A DNA stretch of 64,000 nt from Betaproteobacteria bacterium (GTDB lineage: Bacteria; Pseudomonadota; Gammaproteobacteria; Burkholderiales; Burkholderiaceae_A): positions 62,001 through 126,000 of the forward strand of contig VGHK01000001.1 in the NCBI GenBank assembly GCA_016868305.1. Reading direction: 5' to 3'. Positions 24,779 through 33,225 of this stretch are shown here, piece after piece. The translations under genes and the position numbers were made by a program. Within the stretch, counting starts at the first letter, position 1; each line of letters starts with the position of its first letter. The notes under the pieces are model-generated. The model was not told the DNA's origin. It ran no database searches and saw nothing but the letters and a program-made list of their open reading frames with translations.

Positions 24779-26661
24779 TTGTTGGAACCGCTGGTCATAT
24801 TGATCACGGAAAGACCAGCCTTGTTTATGCACTTACCGGCAAGAACACCGACCGTCTGCCAGAGGAGAAGCGGCGAGGCATCAGCATAGCCCTGGGCTAT
24901 GCCTATCGCGACGTTCAGGGCCAGCCTGGACTGCTGGGTTTTGTCGATGTTCCTGGTCATGAAAAGTTTGTCCACACCATGGTTGCGGGAGCCTCTGGGA
25001 TAGACCATGCGCTGCTGGTCATTGCCTGTGATGATGGGCCCATGCCCCAGACTCGGGAGCACCTGGATATTCTGCGACTCCTTGGTATCGGCCATGGAAC
25101 GGTGGTTCTGACCAAACGTGACCGTGTTCCAGACGCCCGGATGCCAGGGCTTTCGGCAGAGGTCGCGGCCCTGGTGGCTGGCTCGCCGGCTGCCGACTGG
25201 CCGGTCTTCGAGGTGGCTTCCGTCACGGGCATGGGCATTGCCTCTCTAGAACAACGGCTCGCAGACCTTGCACTCCAGATGGGTCAACGCCCTGTGGAGG
25301 GTCTGTTCAGGCTTGCCATTGATCGAAGCTTCGCGGTTGCCGGTCATGGCACGGTGGTTACTGGGACTGCCTGGTCAGGCTCAGTTCAGACCGGTGACGA
25401 GATCTGGGTCTCTTGCCTGAGGCAGTCAGTGCGGGTGCGCGGCCTGCATGCGCAGGACCATGATGCAGACCAGGGTTTTGCCGGTCAGCGGCTGGCGCTT
25501 AACTTGGCAGGGGTTAGCCACACTCAGATCCGTCACGGGGACTGGGTCTGCGGCACCGAGCCTCGTATGTCCTACACCTTCGATGCACTCTTGCAGGTCT
25601 CGGCCTTTCAGCCCACCCCCATCCGCGGCGGGCTCGAGGTGCATCTGCATCATGCAGGGCTAGACAGCCTAGCGCGGCTCCATCCGCTCGGTGCATCAGC
25701 GCTTGAGCCGGGTCAGGACGGGCTCGTTGCCATTCAGACCCGGGAGCCCTTGCACCTGTGTTCCAGGGACCGATTTATTATTCGTAACAGTCAGGCGAGG
25801 ACTACTCTGGCGGGCGGTCGGGTACTCGATCCAGCGCCTCCTCGTCGTGGTCGTCGTCTGGCCGCAAGGCTTTCGCTGCTCAAGGAACTCAGCGAGATTG
25901 CTCGGCCTGCCGAAGCGGTGGCGATTCACGTTCGCCATGCACCGGTTTTAAGAACAGATCTTCGGGCTTGCTGGAATCTGACCGAAGCCGAACTCGATTC
26001 AGCCCTTGAAGGTCAGGCGGTGGTTCAGGCCAGCGGGCAGCTTTTTTATCGGCCCCACTGGGAGCAGAGAATGTCTCTGGTCGAGACCGCCGTCGATGAT
26101 ACCCACCGACTTGAGCCGGAAATGCCCGGCATTGAGCTTCAGAGGCTGCGAAGGCGCACGGTGGCGAGCCTTTCAAAAGAAGCCTTCGCCGACCTGATTG
26201 ATGCCATGGTCGCCCAGGGCCGGATTGTTCGGCGGGGGGCATTTGTTGCACGGGCCTCCCACAGAGCCGAGCTCTCGGCTGCCGACAAGGCTCTCTGGCA
26301 GAGTGTGGAGCCGCTTCTAAGGGCCCAACCGTACAATCCCCCTCGGGTTCGCGACATTGCCCGGGAACTCAATATTCCCGAAAAAGAAGTGCGTCAACTG
26401 CTGCAACGGGTGGCGCGCACTGGGGAGGTCTGCCTGGTGGCCGTAGACCACTTCTTTCTCACCGCTTCTGTGGGTAACATGGCCGAACTCGTGAGAAGCC
26501 TTGGACAGGCAGCCATTGAGGTTCGGGCAGCAGACTTTAGAGACCTGATTGGGACTGGGCGAAAGGTGGCCATTCAGATTTTGGAGTTCTTTGACCGAGT
26601 GGGTTACACCCGACGAATCCGTGATAACCATCTCATTCGTGGCCAAAATCCATGGCGATAG
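24775..26661 (+). CDS. selB: Selenocysteine-specific elongation factor SelB
   Basis: Specialised translation GTPase that delivers Sec-tRNA(Sec) at UGA codons carrying a SECIS hairpin. The G domain is clear: GTAGHIDHGKTSLVYALTG, DVPGHEKFVHTMVAG and TKRD. The C-terminal half, from about residue 350, consists of winged-helix domains that bind the SECIS RNA. It uses a GTG start at 24775 overlapping the selA stop. Length, 628 residues, matches the family. The tRNA-Sec gene follows 33 bp later. Confidence 0.96.
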   Translation: MIVGTAGHIDHGKTSLVYALTGKNTDRLPEEKRRGISIALGYAYRDVQGQPGLLGFVDVPGHEKFVHTMVAGASGIDHALLVIACDDGPMPQTREHLDILRLLGIGHGTVVLTKRDRVPDARMPGLSAEVAALVAGSPAADWPVFEVASVTGMGIASLEQRLADLALQMGQRPVEGLFRLAIDRSFAVAGHGTVVTGTAWSGSVQTGDEIWVSCLRQSVRVRGLHAQDHDADQGFAGQRLALNLAGVSHTQIRHGDWVCGTEPRMSYTFDALLQVSAFQPTPIRGGLEVHLHHAGLDSLARLHPLGASALEPGQDGLVAIQTREPLHLCSRDRFIIRNSQARTTLAGGRVLDPAPPRRGRRLAARLSLLKELSEIARPAEAVAIHVRHAPVLRTDLRACWNLTEAELDSALEGQAVVQASGQLFYRPHWEQRMSLVETAVDDTHRLEPEMPGIELQRLRRRTVASLSKEAFADLIDAMVAQGRIVRRGAFVARASHRAELSAADKALWQSVEPLLRAQPYNPPRVRDIARELNIPEKEVRQLLQRVARTGEVCLVAVDHFFLTASVGNMAELVRSLGQAAIEVRAADFRDLIGTGRKVAIQILEFFDRVGYTRRIRDNHLIRGQNPWR

Positions 26662-26694
26662 TATCCAGCATGGCGATTTTCGTTATTTTCTCAA

Positions 26695-26790
26695 GGAAGA
26701 GTCTCGTGGCCCGGTGGCCCGGTCAGACTTCAAATCTGGTGGGGGTTGCCAGCAATCCCTGGTGGGTTCGACTCCCATACTCTTCCGCCA
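26695..26790 (+). tRNA. selC: tRNA-Sec (anticodon TCA)
   Basis: A 96-nt tRNA with the features unique to bacterial tRNA-Sec: an 8-bp acceptor stem (GGAAGAGT with ACTCTTCC), anticodon TCA in ACTTCAAAT, a long variable arm around GGGGGTTGCCAGCAATCCC, the T arm TGGGTTCGACTCCCA, discriminator G and an encoded CCA. It lies directly after selB, completing the selA-selB-selC set. A long reading frame crossing it is spurious. Confidence 0.97.
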
Positions 26791-26833
26791 TTTTTCACGG
26801 GTTGTTGGTCTCTATGGATCATCGGAGTGCGGC

Positions 26834-27310
26834 ATGACCCTGGAGGAGTTCAGTGCAAGCCTGCCCGGCGACCTGCTCTATGCCCCGCAGAGCGATCTCT
26901 GGGTCCGTCCGGGTCAGGATCTCTGGACGGTTGGCGCCAATGCATTTGTGGTGCATTACGGGCGGTTCATGATCTTCTACCCTAAGCCCGATGGTCTGCA
27001 GTTTGCGCCCCAAGACTCACTTGGTGTCATGGAGACGTGGAAGACTGCCTTTGCGATTGAGGCCCCGTTTGCGGGCCGGCTTACCCGCAGCAACCTGGCC
27101 GCAGCCGAGGATATCGAGCGGGTTCGCAGTTCCCCGTACGAGCAGGGCTGGCTTTTTGAAGTCTGCCCTGCAGACACCGAGGCGGCAAGAGAAGGCCTGC
27201 TGGGCCTGTCGCAGTATCGCGAGTGGCTCGCCACCCATGGGCAGCATCAGTTTGCCCATCTGATGCCCGAGAAGAATCTGGTGCCCTATGACCCGCTGAC
27301 GGGCGTTTAA
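26834..27310 (+). CDS. GcvH-like lipoyl-carrier protein (orphan, not with gcvT/gcvP)
   Basis: A 158-residue protein resembling glycine cleavage H protein. The segment GVMETWKTAFAIEAPFAGRL aligns with the lipoyl-lysine loop (K70 is the likely lipoylation site), and SSPYEQGWLFEV matches the H-protein SDPYGEGWLLKI region. No gcvT or gcvP is nearby. Lipoate-binding H-like proteins without glycine cleavage genes are known in sulfur metabolism (sHdr system), and the next gene encodes a DsrE-like protein, so a redox or sulfur carrier role is possible. ATG 26834 is chosen; the frame extends upstream only through tRNA-Sec. The role with formate dehydrogenase is unproven. Confidence 0.72.
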   Translation: MTLEEFSASLPGDLLYAPQSDLWVRPGQDLWTVGANAFVVHYGRFMIFYPKPDGLQFAPQDSLGVMETWKTAFAIEAPFAGRLTRSNLAAAEDIERVRSSPYEQGWLFEVCPADTEAAREGLLGLSQYREWLATHGQHQFAHLMPEKNLVPYDPLTGV

Positions 27311-27314
27311 GACC

Positions 27315-27719
27315 ATGGCGACAACAGACGTTTTGCCTTCTCGTCGCTCCGTACCGTTGCTGATTGTGCTCGCGGCAGGCCATGACCAGCAGCCCGAGCT
27401 CGCAGCCACGGCTTTTGTCTACGCCCAGACTGCACGCGCCCTTGAGCAGTCCGTCGAGGTGCACCTGACCGGTCGGGCAGTCCGGCTGGCCTTCGAAGGG
27501 GTGGCCGATCATCTGGTCACTGACCCGGCCAGCGACACCCGTCTTCTGCAGCATATGCAGCGGGCGGTCCAGATCGGGGCCCGTATTTTTGTCTGTTCCA
27601 TGGCCATGGCCAGTCATCATCGTGGCGAGCCGCTGTTGTCGATTGTCAGCGGTCGCTCGGGCACAACCAGCGTTCTGGGCAAGATGTTTGCCGAGGATGC
27701 CCGCGTGCTGGTCTTCTAA
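27315..27719 (+). CDS. DsrE-family protein
   Basis: Small soluble protein, 134 residues, of the DsrE/DsrF-like fold. It has an N-terminal VPLLIVLAAG strand, alternating helices, and a single cysteine C94 in ARIFVCSMAM, in the position of the sulfur-carrying cysteine of the family. DsrE-type proteins pass persulfide sulfur. The start is 4 bp after the GcvH-like gene, so the two are co-translated. The pair may form a small sulfur or redox relay; no hdr or dsrAB genes are present. Whether it is active in sulfur transfer is inference. Confidence 0.72.
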   Translation: MATTDVLPSRRSVPLLIVLAAGHDQQPELAATAFVYAQTARALEQSVEVHLTGRAVRLAFEGVADHLVTDPASDTRLLQHMQRAVQIGARIFVCSMAMASHHRGEPLLSIVSGRSGTTSVLGKMFAEDARVLVF

Positions 27720-27753
27720 AGAGAGCCCCGGTGCTGCATCCCAGCCTTCGAGA

Positions 27754-27780
27754 GAATAACGCTCGCGATCGGGATTATTC
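27754..27780. repeat. Inverted repeat at convergent gene ends
   Basis: GAATAA (27754-27759) and TTATTC (27775-27780) form a perfect dyad around a GC-rich centre. It lies between the DsrE-like gene and the stop of the small exported protein on the other strand. It could serve as a weak bidirectional terminator, but there is no U tract. Confidence 0.3.
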
Positions 27781-28056
27781 GATGCCCAGGAGCCGTTTTG
27801 CAGACCCCAGTACGAGCATGGATTCCGCATGACGTCCGAGCAGATGAAGCCGCTCACCCTCGGCCCGCAGCTTATCGACGCGTTTTCGCAGTTCGGGGCT
27901 GATTGTGGGGTTTTCCGAAAGATGAACATCTATTTTTCGCATCTCGCCCGGACAGCCATGGGCGAGGGCGTTAGTATGCAACACCAGAAGCCCGAGGGCT
28001 ACAGCGATGGGCCATACCCATTTCTTAAGAGTGACTCGATATGCAACGGCGTACAT
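27775..28056 (-). CDS. Small exported helical protein, unknown function
   Basis: A 93-residue protein. Residues 1-33 form a signal peptide (KKWVWPIAVALGLLVLHTNALAHG). The mature 60 residues are helical and charged (SPELRKRVDKLRAEGERLHLLG, split by a short turn) with one cysteine just after the signal (HGCPG). I do not recognise the family. It diverges from the multicopper oxidase and their 5' ends overlap by 16 bp. An export role alongside the oxidase is conceivable. The signal peptide and clean composition support a real gene. Confidence 0.55.
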   Translation of the reverse strand: MYAVAYRVTLKKWVWPIAVALGLLVLHTNALAHGCPGEMRKIDVHLSENPTISPELRKRVDKLRAEGERLHLLGRHAESMLVLGSAKRLLGIE

Positions 28057-29477
28057 TCCTAAAGGCTAGCGCAGCTGTCGGTGCGGTGGCAAGTGTTGGT
28101 GGCTATAAGCTCTACACCATGCCTGGCGCTGGCCAGTTGGTGGCCGCTTCCGATGATGTTCAGTTTCTGGGAGCAGACTTTCCGTATACCTCCGTCTGGG
28201 CCTTTAACGGGCAGGTACCAGGTCCTGTGCTGCGTTACGCGCAGGGGGATCGACTGCAGATCGAACTCTGGAATCGGCTACGGCAGCCCACCACCATCCA
28301 CTGGCATGGGATTCGGCTACCCAACGAGATGGACGGGGTGCCGGGTATCACCCAGCCAGCCGTGCTGCCGGGAGAGCGGTTTCAGTACGACTTTGTCCTT
28401 CCGGATGCGGGTACTTTCTGGTATCACCCCCACTTCGCCACCTATGAGCAGATCGGTCGCGGGCTTTACGGGGTGTTGGTTGTCGATGAGTATCCACGGC
28501 CCGATGTAGACCAGGACATCATCTTGGTCTTGTCAGATGTGAATATCGACGAGCGCGCCCAGATTATGGGTGATTTTAAAAACCTGCATGACACCTCACA
28601 TGCGGGTCGTCTGGGCAATGTGATTTTGGTCAATGGTCAGAAGGTACCCGCAACGCTGCAGGCACAGCCTGGAAGTCGGCTGCGGCTGAGGGTTGTCAAT
28701 GCCTCGAGTGCCCGCATCTATAAGCTTCGGTTCCACAACAGTCTGCCTACTATTGCGGCCATTGATGGCCATCCTTGTGAACTCTTTCAGGCCTTTGAGC
28801 AACTGTATTTTTCTCCTGGAAATCGTTTTGACTTTATTCTAGATATGCCAGCGGGTTCTGGGCCCTTGCCCTGGATTGAAGATGATTTCTTCCCAGCGAT
28901 GCGTAAGCCACTGGCCCAGTTTGCAGTCGATAACCGTCCCGCACTGGCCGCTCGGGGATTTTTCCCCGGCCTGCCTCCCAATGCCATCATGGCTGAGGAG
29001 CCAGACAAGGCCGTGGGGGTGGTGCTCACCCTAGAGGGTGGTGCCCTTTCGAACAAGGCGACTCGTGAGCATGTCTGGCTGATCAATGGCCAGGGGAACT
29101 CTCATGACCATTCCCACATGGACGGTCATGGTCAGTCTCCAGAGCCGCTATTCACCGTCGAGCAGGGATGTACCGTGCGCTGCATTATTGATAATCGAAC
29201 CGCCTGGTTTCATCCGATGCATTTTCATGGCGTGGTGTTGCGAGAGAGGCTCAAAAACGGGGGCTGGGGCCCGCTGCGTGACGCGACCCTGGTTTGGCCC
29301 TTCACCAAGCAAGAGGTGATGTTTCGGGCAGATCTTCCTGGCGACTGGATGATCCATTGTCATGTATCGGAGCATCATCACTCGGGCATGATGACGACCT
29401 TTCGTGTGGTCGGTGGCCTGTGTGTCTCCCCGCGGATTGACCTGCCTTTGCTGCCCAGGGGTGGCGTTCGTCTATAG
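28041..29477 (+). CDS. Tat-exported multicopper oxidase
   Basis: Periplasmic copper oxidase, 478 residues. The Tat-type signal is MQRRTFLKASAAVGAVAS. All four copper-ligand motifs are present: HWHG, WYHPH, HPMHFHG, and HCHVSEHHHSGM (type 1 site with axial methionine). A histidine-rich insert, NSHDHSHMDGHG, lies before domain 3. The closest named types are CueO, laccase and CopA-like oxidases; cuprous-ion or phenol oxidation is possible. It sits between the GcvH/DsrE pair and mrp. No copper efflux genes are visible, so the link to copper tolerance is open. Confidence 0.92.
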   Translation: MQRRTFLKASAAVGAVASVGGYKLYTMPGAGQLVAASDDVQFLGADFPYTSVWAFNGQVPGPVLRYAQGDRLQIELWNRLRQPTTIHWHGIRLPNEMDGVPGITQPAVLPGERFQYDFVLPDAGTFWYHPHFATYEQIGRGLYGVLVVDEYPRPDVDQDIILVLSDVNIDERAQIMGDFKNLHDTSHAGRLGNVILVNGQKVPATLQAQPGSRLRLRVVNASSARIYKLRFHNSLPTIAAIDGHPCELFQAFEQLYFSPGNRFDFILDMPAGSGPLPWIEDDFFPAMRKPLAQFAVDNRPALAARGFFPGLPPNAIMAEEPDKAVGVVLTLEGGALSNKATREHVWLINGQGNSHDHSHMDGHGQSPEPLFTVEQGCTVRCIIDNRTAWFHPMHFHGVVLRERLKNGGWGPLRDATLVWPFTKQEVMFRADLPGDWMIHCHVSEHHHSGMMTTFRVVGGLCVSPRIDLPLLPRGGVRL

Positions 29478-29523
29478 TGATTGAACGGTCAGATGAATTG
29501 AATTCAACCAAGGAGACAACAAT

Positions 29524-30612
29524 TTGAGTGTTACAACAGAGCAAGTGAAATTGGTTTTGGCGCAGGTACAGGTCGCAGACCTGAGAACCGACTTAGTGTC
29601 AGCCGGCATGGTTAAAGACATTCAGGTGACTGAAGATCAGGTGATGATCGACATTGAGTTTGGTTACCCCGCGAAAAGCCAGTGGACAGACTTGCGGTCA
29701 CAGGTGGTCGCGATGATTCGCAACATGCCTGGGGTTGGGAATGTCAGTGTCTCGGTGGGTCAGAAAATTATTGCCCATGCAGTTAAGCCAGGTTTGAAGC
29801 CTCTTGCAGGAGTTCGCAATATTGTTGCGGTGGCCTCAGGCAAGGGCGGGGTGGGTAAGTCCACGACTACCGTAAACCTTGCGCTTGCTTTAGCGGCCGA
29901 AGGGGCCCAGGTGGGTGTGCTCGATGCCGATATTTATGGGCCAAGTCTACCGACCATGTTGGGGCTGCAGGGTCGCCCAGAGTCTACCGACGGTAAGACC
30001 ATGATGCCTTTGCAGAGTCACGGTCTGCAGGCCAACTCGATTGGCCTGATGGTCGAGAAAGACCAGGCCATGATCTGGCGTGGGCCAATCGCCACGCAGG
30101 CCCTAGAGCAACTGCTTCGCCAGACGAACTGGTCAAGTCTGGACTTTCTGCTCATCGATATGCCACCGGGCACAGGCGATATTCACCTGACACTGACCCA
30201 GAATGTGCCGGTGACCGGTGCCATCGTCGTGACCACTCCGCAGGAGATTGCACTCATGGATGCCCGCAAGGGGTTAAAGATGTTCGAGAAGGTTTCTGTG
30301 CCTGTGCTTGGTATCGTTGAGAACATGTCGATGCATTGCTGTTCGAACTGTGGTCATGTGGAGCATATCTTTGGCGAAGGGGGAGGCCAGCAGATGTCCC
30401 ATGACTACAAAGTTCCTTTGCTGGGTAGCCTGCCCCTGAGTCGCTCGATTCGGGAACAGGCCGATTCGGGCAGACCCACGCTGGTGGCCGAACCCAACGG
30501 GCCTATTGCCGACATCTACAAGGCGGTGGCCCGACAAGTCGCCATTGCTGTCTCAAAGATCGGCAAGGACCATGCCTCGAAGTTTCCAAGTATTGTGATT
30601 GAAAAGATTTAA
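29524..30612 (+). CDS. mrp: Iron-sulfur cluster carrier protein Mrp/ApbC
   Basis: P-loop NTPase that binds and transfers [4Fe-4S] clusters. It has an N-terminal MIP18-like domain (to about residue 95), then the deviant Walker A GKGGVGKSTT, the DADIYGPSLPTMLGL switch, LIDMPPGTGDIHLTL, and the cluster-binding CCSNCGH motif. It uses a TTG start at 29524 supported by an AAGGAG site; no ATG is available near. Upstream are a palindrome TTGAATTCAA (29498-29507) and a -10-like TATAGT (29473-29478). It could load the clusters of the formate dehydrogenase. Confidence 0.95.
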   Translation: MSVTTEQVKLVLAQVQVADLRTDLVSAGMVKDIQVTEDQVMIDIEFGYPAKSQWTDLRSQVVAMIRNMPGVGNVSVSVGQKIIAHAVKPGLKPLAGVRNIVAVASGKGGVGKSTTTVNLALALAAEGAQVGVLDADIYGPSLPTMLGLQGRPESTDGKTMMPLQSHGLQANSIGLMVEKDQAMIWRGPIATQALEQLLRQTNWSSLDFLLIDMPPGTGDIHLTLTQNVPVTGAIVVTTPQEIALMDARKGLKMFEKVSVPVLGIVENMSMHCCSNCGHVEHIFGEGGGQQMSHDYKVPLLGSLPLSRSIREQADSGRPTLVAEPNGPIADIYKAVARQVAIAVSKIGKDHASKFPSIVIEKI

Positions 30613-30759
30613 TCTCGCAGGGCCCGAGCGACTGCTACTGAGCCCCTCAGCATGTGCCGACATTTAAGGCCGGTCTAGCCCATGACCGGTCGTCGCCTCG
30701 CTAAAGGCAGGCACGCTCGTCGGCCGCCCGTTCATGTGCTCCCCGGGCCATCATGCTGT

Positions 30760-30846
30760 TGGTGCCCAGAAGAGGACTCGAACCTCCACAGTGTTGCCAC
30801 CGCTAGGACCTGAACCTAGTGCGTCTACCAATTCCGCCATCTGGGC
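30760..30846 (-). tRNA. tRNA-Leu (anticodon CAG)
   Basis: On the minus strand the cloverleaf has acceptor GCCCAGA/TCTGGGC, D-arm GGCGGAATTGGTAGACGC, anticodon stem CTAGG/CCTAG with loop TTCAGGT (anticodon CAG), a long class II variable arm, T-arm GAGGTTCGAGTCCTC and an encoded CCA. This decodes CUG, a frequent leucine codon here. A sigma-70 promoter is at 30887-30914. Confidence 0.96.
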
Positions 30847-30886
30847 CTATCATCGAGAGATACATCTGATCTCGCGTAGACTCGAC

Positions 30887-30914
30887 ACTTTAGCGAGATT
30901 CTTGGAATTGTCAA
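30887..30914 (-). promoter_or_regulatory. Sigma-70 promoter for tRNA-Leu(CAG)
   Basis: On the minus strand TTGACA (30909-30914) and TAAAGT (30887-30892) are separated by 16 bp. Initiation would fall near 30880, about 35 nt before the mature tRNA 5' end. The -35 hexamer overlaps the candidate TTG start codons of rnr on the other strand. Confidence 0.7.
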
Positions 30915-33214
30915 AACACCGAAAACCGCGTCTGACAGACGACAGCGAACCGGAGAACGATGCCGGCCTGGTCTTTTCTGGAAGGCTAATTGGCCACCGT
31001 GATGGGTTTGGATTTCTCAGGCCTGACGCCGGGGGTGATGATGTATTTGTCTCGCCTCGCGAGATGCTCAAGGCCATGCATGGAGACCGGGTTACCGCCA
31101 AGGTAGTCGGTACCGACCGAAGAGGCCGGCCTGAGGCCGTAATTGTGGAAGTGCTCGAGCACGCGGTGGGCCGCCTAGTGGGCCGCCTTGTGCAGGAACG
31201 TGGCATCACCCTGGTGGTGCCAGAAGACCAGCGCATTAAGCACGACATTATCGTGGGCAGCGCCGATACCCAGGGGGCAGACCCCGGCCAGGTAGTGGTC
31301 GTGCAGGTAATCGACCCTCCCACCCGCTACACGCCGCCGATTGGCCGTGTGGTGGAGATTCTTGGGGGCATCGATGACCCTGGAATGGAGGTCGAGATTG
31401 CCGTTCGAAAGTTTGACGTGCCCCATACCTTTTCAGACAAAGCCCAGGCCCTTGCCAGCCGACTGCCCGATGGGGTGCGGGCCTCTGATGTTAGAGGGCG
31501 GGTGGATCTGCGCGACCTTGCCTTCATGACCATTGATGGCGAGGACGCCCGTGACTTCGACGACGCGGTATACGCCGAGCCGATTTTCGCAAAGAAAAAA
31601 CCCATAGGGTTTCGGCTGCTGGTGGCGATTGCCGATGTCAGTCAGTATGTGAAGACTGGCGATGCGCTCGACCGTGATGCCTTTGAACGGGCCACATCGG
31701 TCTACTTCCCACGGCGTGTGCTGCCCATGCTGCCCGAGAAGCTTTCCAACGGGCTGTGCTCGCTTAATCCGGGCGTGGAGCGACTCGCGCTGGTCTGCGA
31801 TATGGTGATTTCTACCGAGGGCTTAGTCACCGCCTATCAGTTCTACGAGGGAATCATTCTGTCCTGCCAGCGGCTTACCTACGATCGCGCATGGTCTGCG
31901 ATTGCCGACCCGCAAGGGCCAGAGGCACGCGCCCTCGGCTCCAAGCATGACACCCTCATGCGGCTCTATGCGGTGTATCAGAGCCTTGCCAGTCAGCGAT
32001 CAGCCCGCGGTGCGATTGACCTCGAGACTATCGAGACCTATATGCAGGTTGGAGCCGACGGCCGGATAGCGCAGATTCTGCCCCGCACCCGCAACGATGC
32101 CCACCGTCTTATCGAAGAATGCATGCTGGCAGCTAACACCAGTGCCGCCGATTTTCTGGCGCGTAGTAGGCAGCCTGGGCTCTATCGCGTGCATGAAGGC
32201 CCCACGCCGGAGCGGCTAAAGGCACTGCGCGAGTTTCTGCGCCTGCAAGGCCTGCGCTTAGAGGGTCAGGATGACCCTCAGCCCGCAGACTATGCCCGAC
32301 TGGCCCGCGAGATTAAGGCGCGTCCCGATGCCCGGCTGCTGCAGACGCTCTTGCTGCGGTCGATGCAGCAGGCCATTTACAGCCCCGATAACGCAGGGCA
32401 CTTTGGTCTGGCCTATGCCGCATATACCCATTTCACATCGCCGATTCGGCGCTATCCCGATCTGCTCGTACATCGTGTGATAAAGGCCATACTGGCGCGG
32501 CAGAGCTATCGTCCGGCCTTTGGGGCAGACGGGCTTGATCCCCAGGCCGACCTGCTGGACCACTGGCGCCGCGTGGGCGACCACTGCTCGGCAGCCGAGC
32601 GCCGCGCCGATGATGCCTCCCGCGATGTCGAGGCCTGGCTGAAGTGCCAGTTTATGAAGGGCCGTGTGGGTGAGGAGTTTCGCGGCGTGGTCACGGGGGT
32701 CACCAGTTTTGGGCTCTTCGTTACCTTAGACAGCCTATATGTGGAAGGCCTTATCCACGTCTCAGAGCTCGGTGCGGAGTATTTCCAGCACAACGACATT
32801 GTTCACGAGCTGCGCGGGGAGCGCACGGGCAGGCGGTTTCGGCTCTATGACCCGGTTTCGGTACTCGTCTCTCGGGTGGACCTTGATGCCCGACGCATAG
32901 AGTTTCGGCTGGTCCCCAGCCTTGTACGGGTCACCCGTCGGCCGCGTTCTGGGGTCGTTGGTGAGGAACTGGAAGACTTCGCGGCCATGCCAACGCATGG
33001 GCCTGATGCCGACCTCCTAGAGGACAGCGGCACTGCTGCTCTTCCAGATCGCCGGGGGCGTAAAGAGGGTCTGGTTCGGCCCGCCCGCACGTCAGGCTCC
33101 CTTCAGAAAAAAACACCCAAAAAGTCCGCGAAGACCCCGGTGAAGAAGCCGGTTGCCAAGCCAGGGCGCGCTGCGGCCCGAGGGTCTGCCAAGAAGTCCC
33201 GCCGCAGAGGCTAG
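30902..33214 (+). CDS. rnr: Ribonuclease R
   Basis: Processive 3'-5' exoribonuclease that degrades structured RNA. In order: cold-shock domains from FSGRLIGHRDGFGFLRPDA, the RNB catalytic domain with the metal aspartates in IDGEDARDFDDAVYAEP, an S1 domain (EEFRGVVTGVTSFGLFV), and a Lys/Arg-rich tail (KKTPKKSAKTPVKKP). No ATG exists before the first domain except at 30734, which would read antisense through tRNA-Leu. I therefore place the start at TTG 30902 (or 30908), leaving only about 20 residues before the cold-shock region and no N-terminal helix-turn-helix seen in many RNase R proteins. The start is uncertain; the rest is clear. Confidence 0.9.
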   Translation: MELSKHRKPRLTDDSEPENDAGLVFSGRLIGHRDGFGFLRPDAGGDDVFVSPREMLKAMHGDRVTAKVVGTDRRGRPEAVIVEVLEHAVGRLVGRLVQERGITLVVPEDQRIKHDIIVGSADTQGADPGQVVVVQVIDPPTRYTPPIGRVVEILGGIDDPGMEVEIAVRKFDVPHTFSDKAQALASRLPDGVRASDVRGRVDLRDLAFMTIDGEDARDFDDAVYAEPIFAKKKPIGFRLLVAIADVSQYVKTGDALDRDAFERATSVYFPRRVLPMLPEKLSNGLCSLNPGVERLALVCDMVISTEGLVTAYQFYEGIILSCQRLTYDRAWSAIADPQGPEARALGSKHDTLMRLYAVYQSLASQRSARGAIDLETIETYMQVGADGRIAQILPRTRNDAHRLIEECMLAANTSAADFLARSRQPGLYRVHEGPTPERLKALREFLRLQGLRLEGQDDPQPADYARLAREIKARPDARLLQTLLLRSMQQAIYSPDNAGHFGLAYAAYTHFTSPIRRYPDLLVHRVIKAILARQSYRPAFGADGLDPQADLLDHWRRVGDHCSAAERRADDASRDVEAWLKCQFMKGRVGEEFRGVVTGVTSFGLFVTLDSLYVEGLIHVSELGAEYFQHNDIVHELRGERTGRRFRLYDPVSVLVSRVDLDARRIEFRLVPSLVRVTRRPRSGVVGEELEDFAAMPTHGPDADLLEDSGTAALPDRRGRKEGLVRPARTSGSLQKKTPKKSAKTPVKKPVAKPGRAAARGSAKKSRRRG

Positions 33215-33225
33215 CCTGCTGAACT

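Noticed and set aside
26549-27310. A 253-codon frame joining the selB end, tRNA-Sec and the GcvH-like gene
   Set aside because: Its first 95 codons run antisense in sense to known features (selB in another frame, then tRNA-Sec); only the part from ATG 26834 shows protein similarity.
17750-29523. Shared AAGGAGACAACAA leader before fdnG and mrp as a common regulatory element
   Set aside because: It is just a strong ribosome-binding site with A-rich spacer; two copies are not enough to argue regulation.
30734-30901. N-terminal extension of RNase R from ATG 30734
   Set aside because: It reads straight through tRNA-Leu on the opposite strand and has no family similarity.
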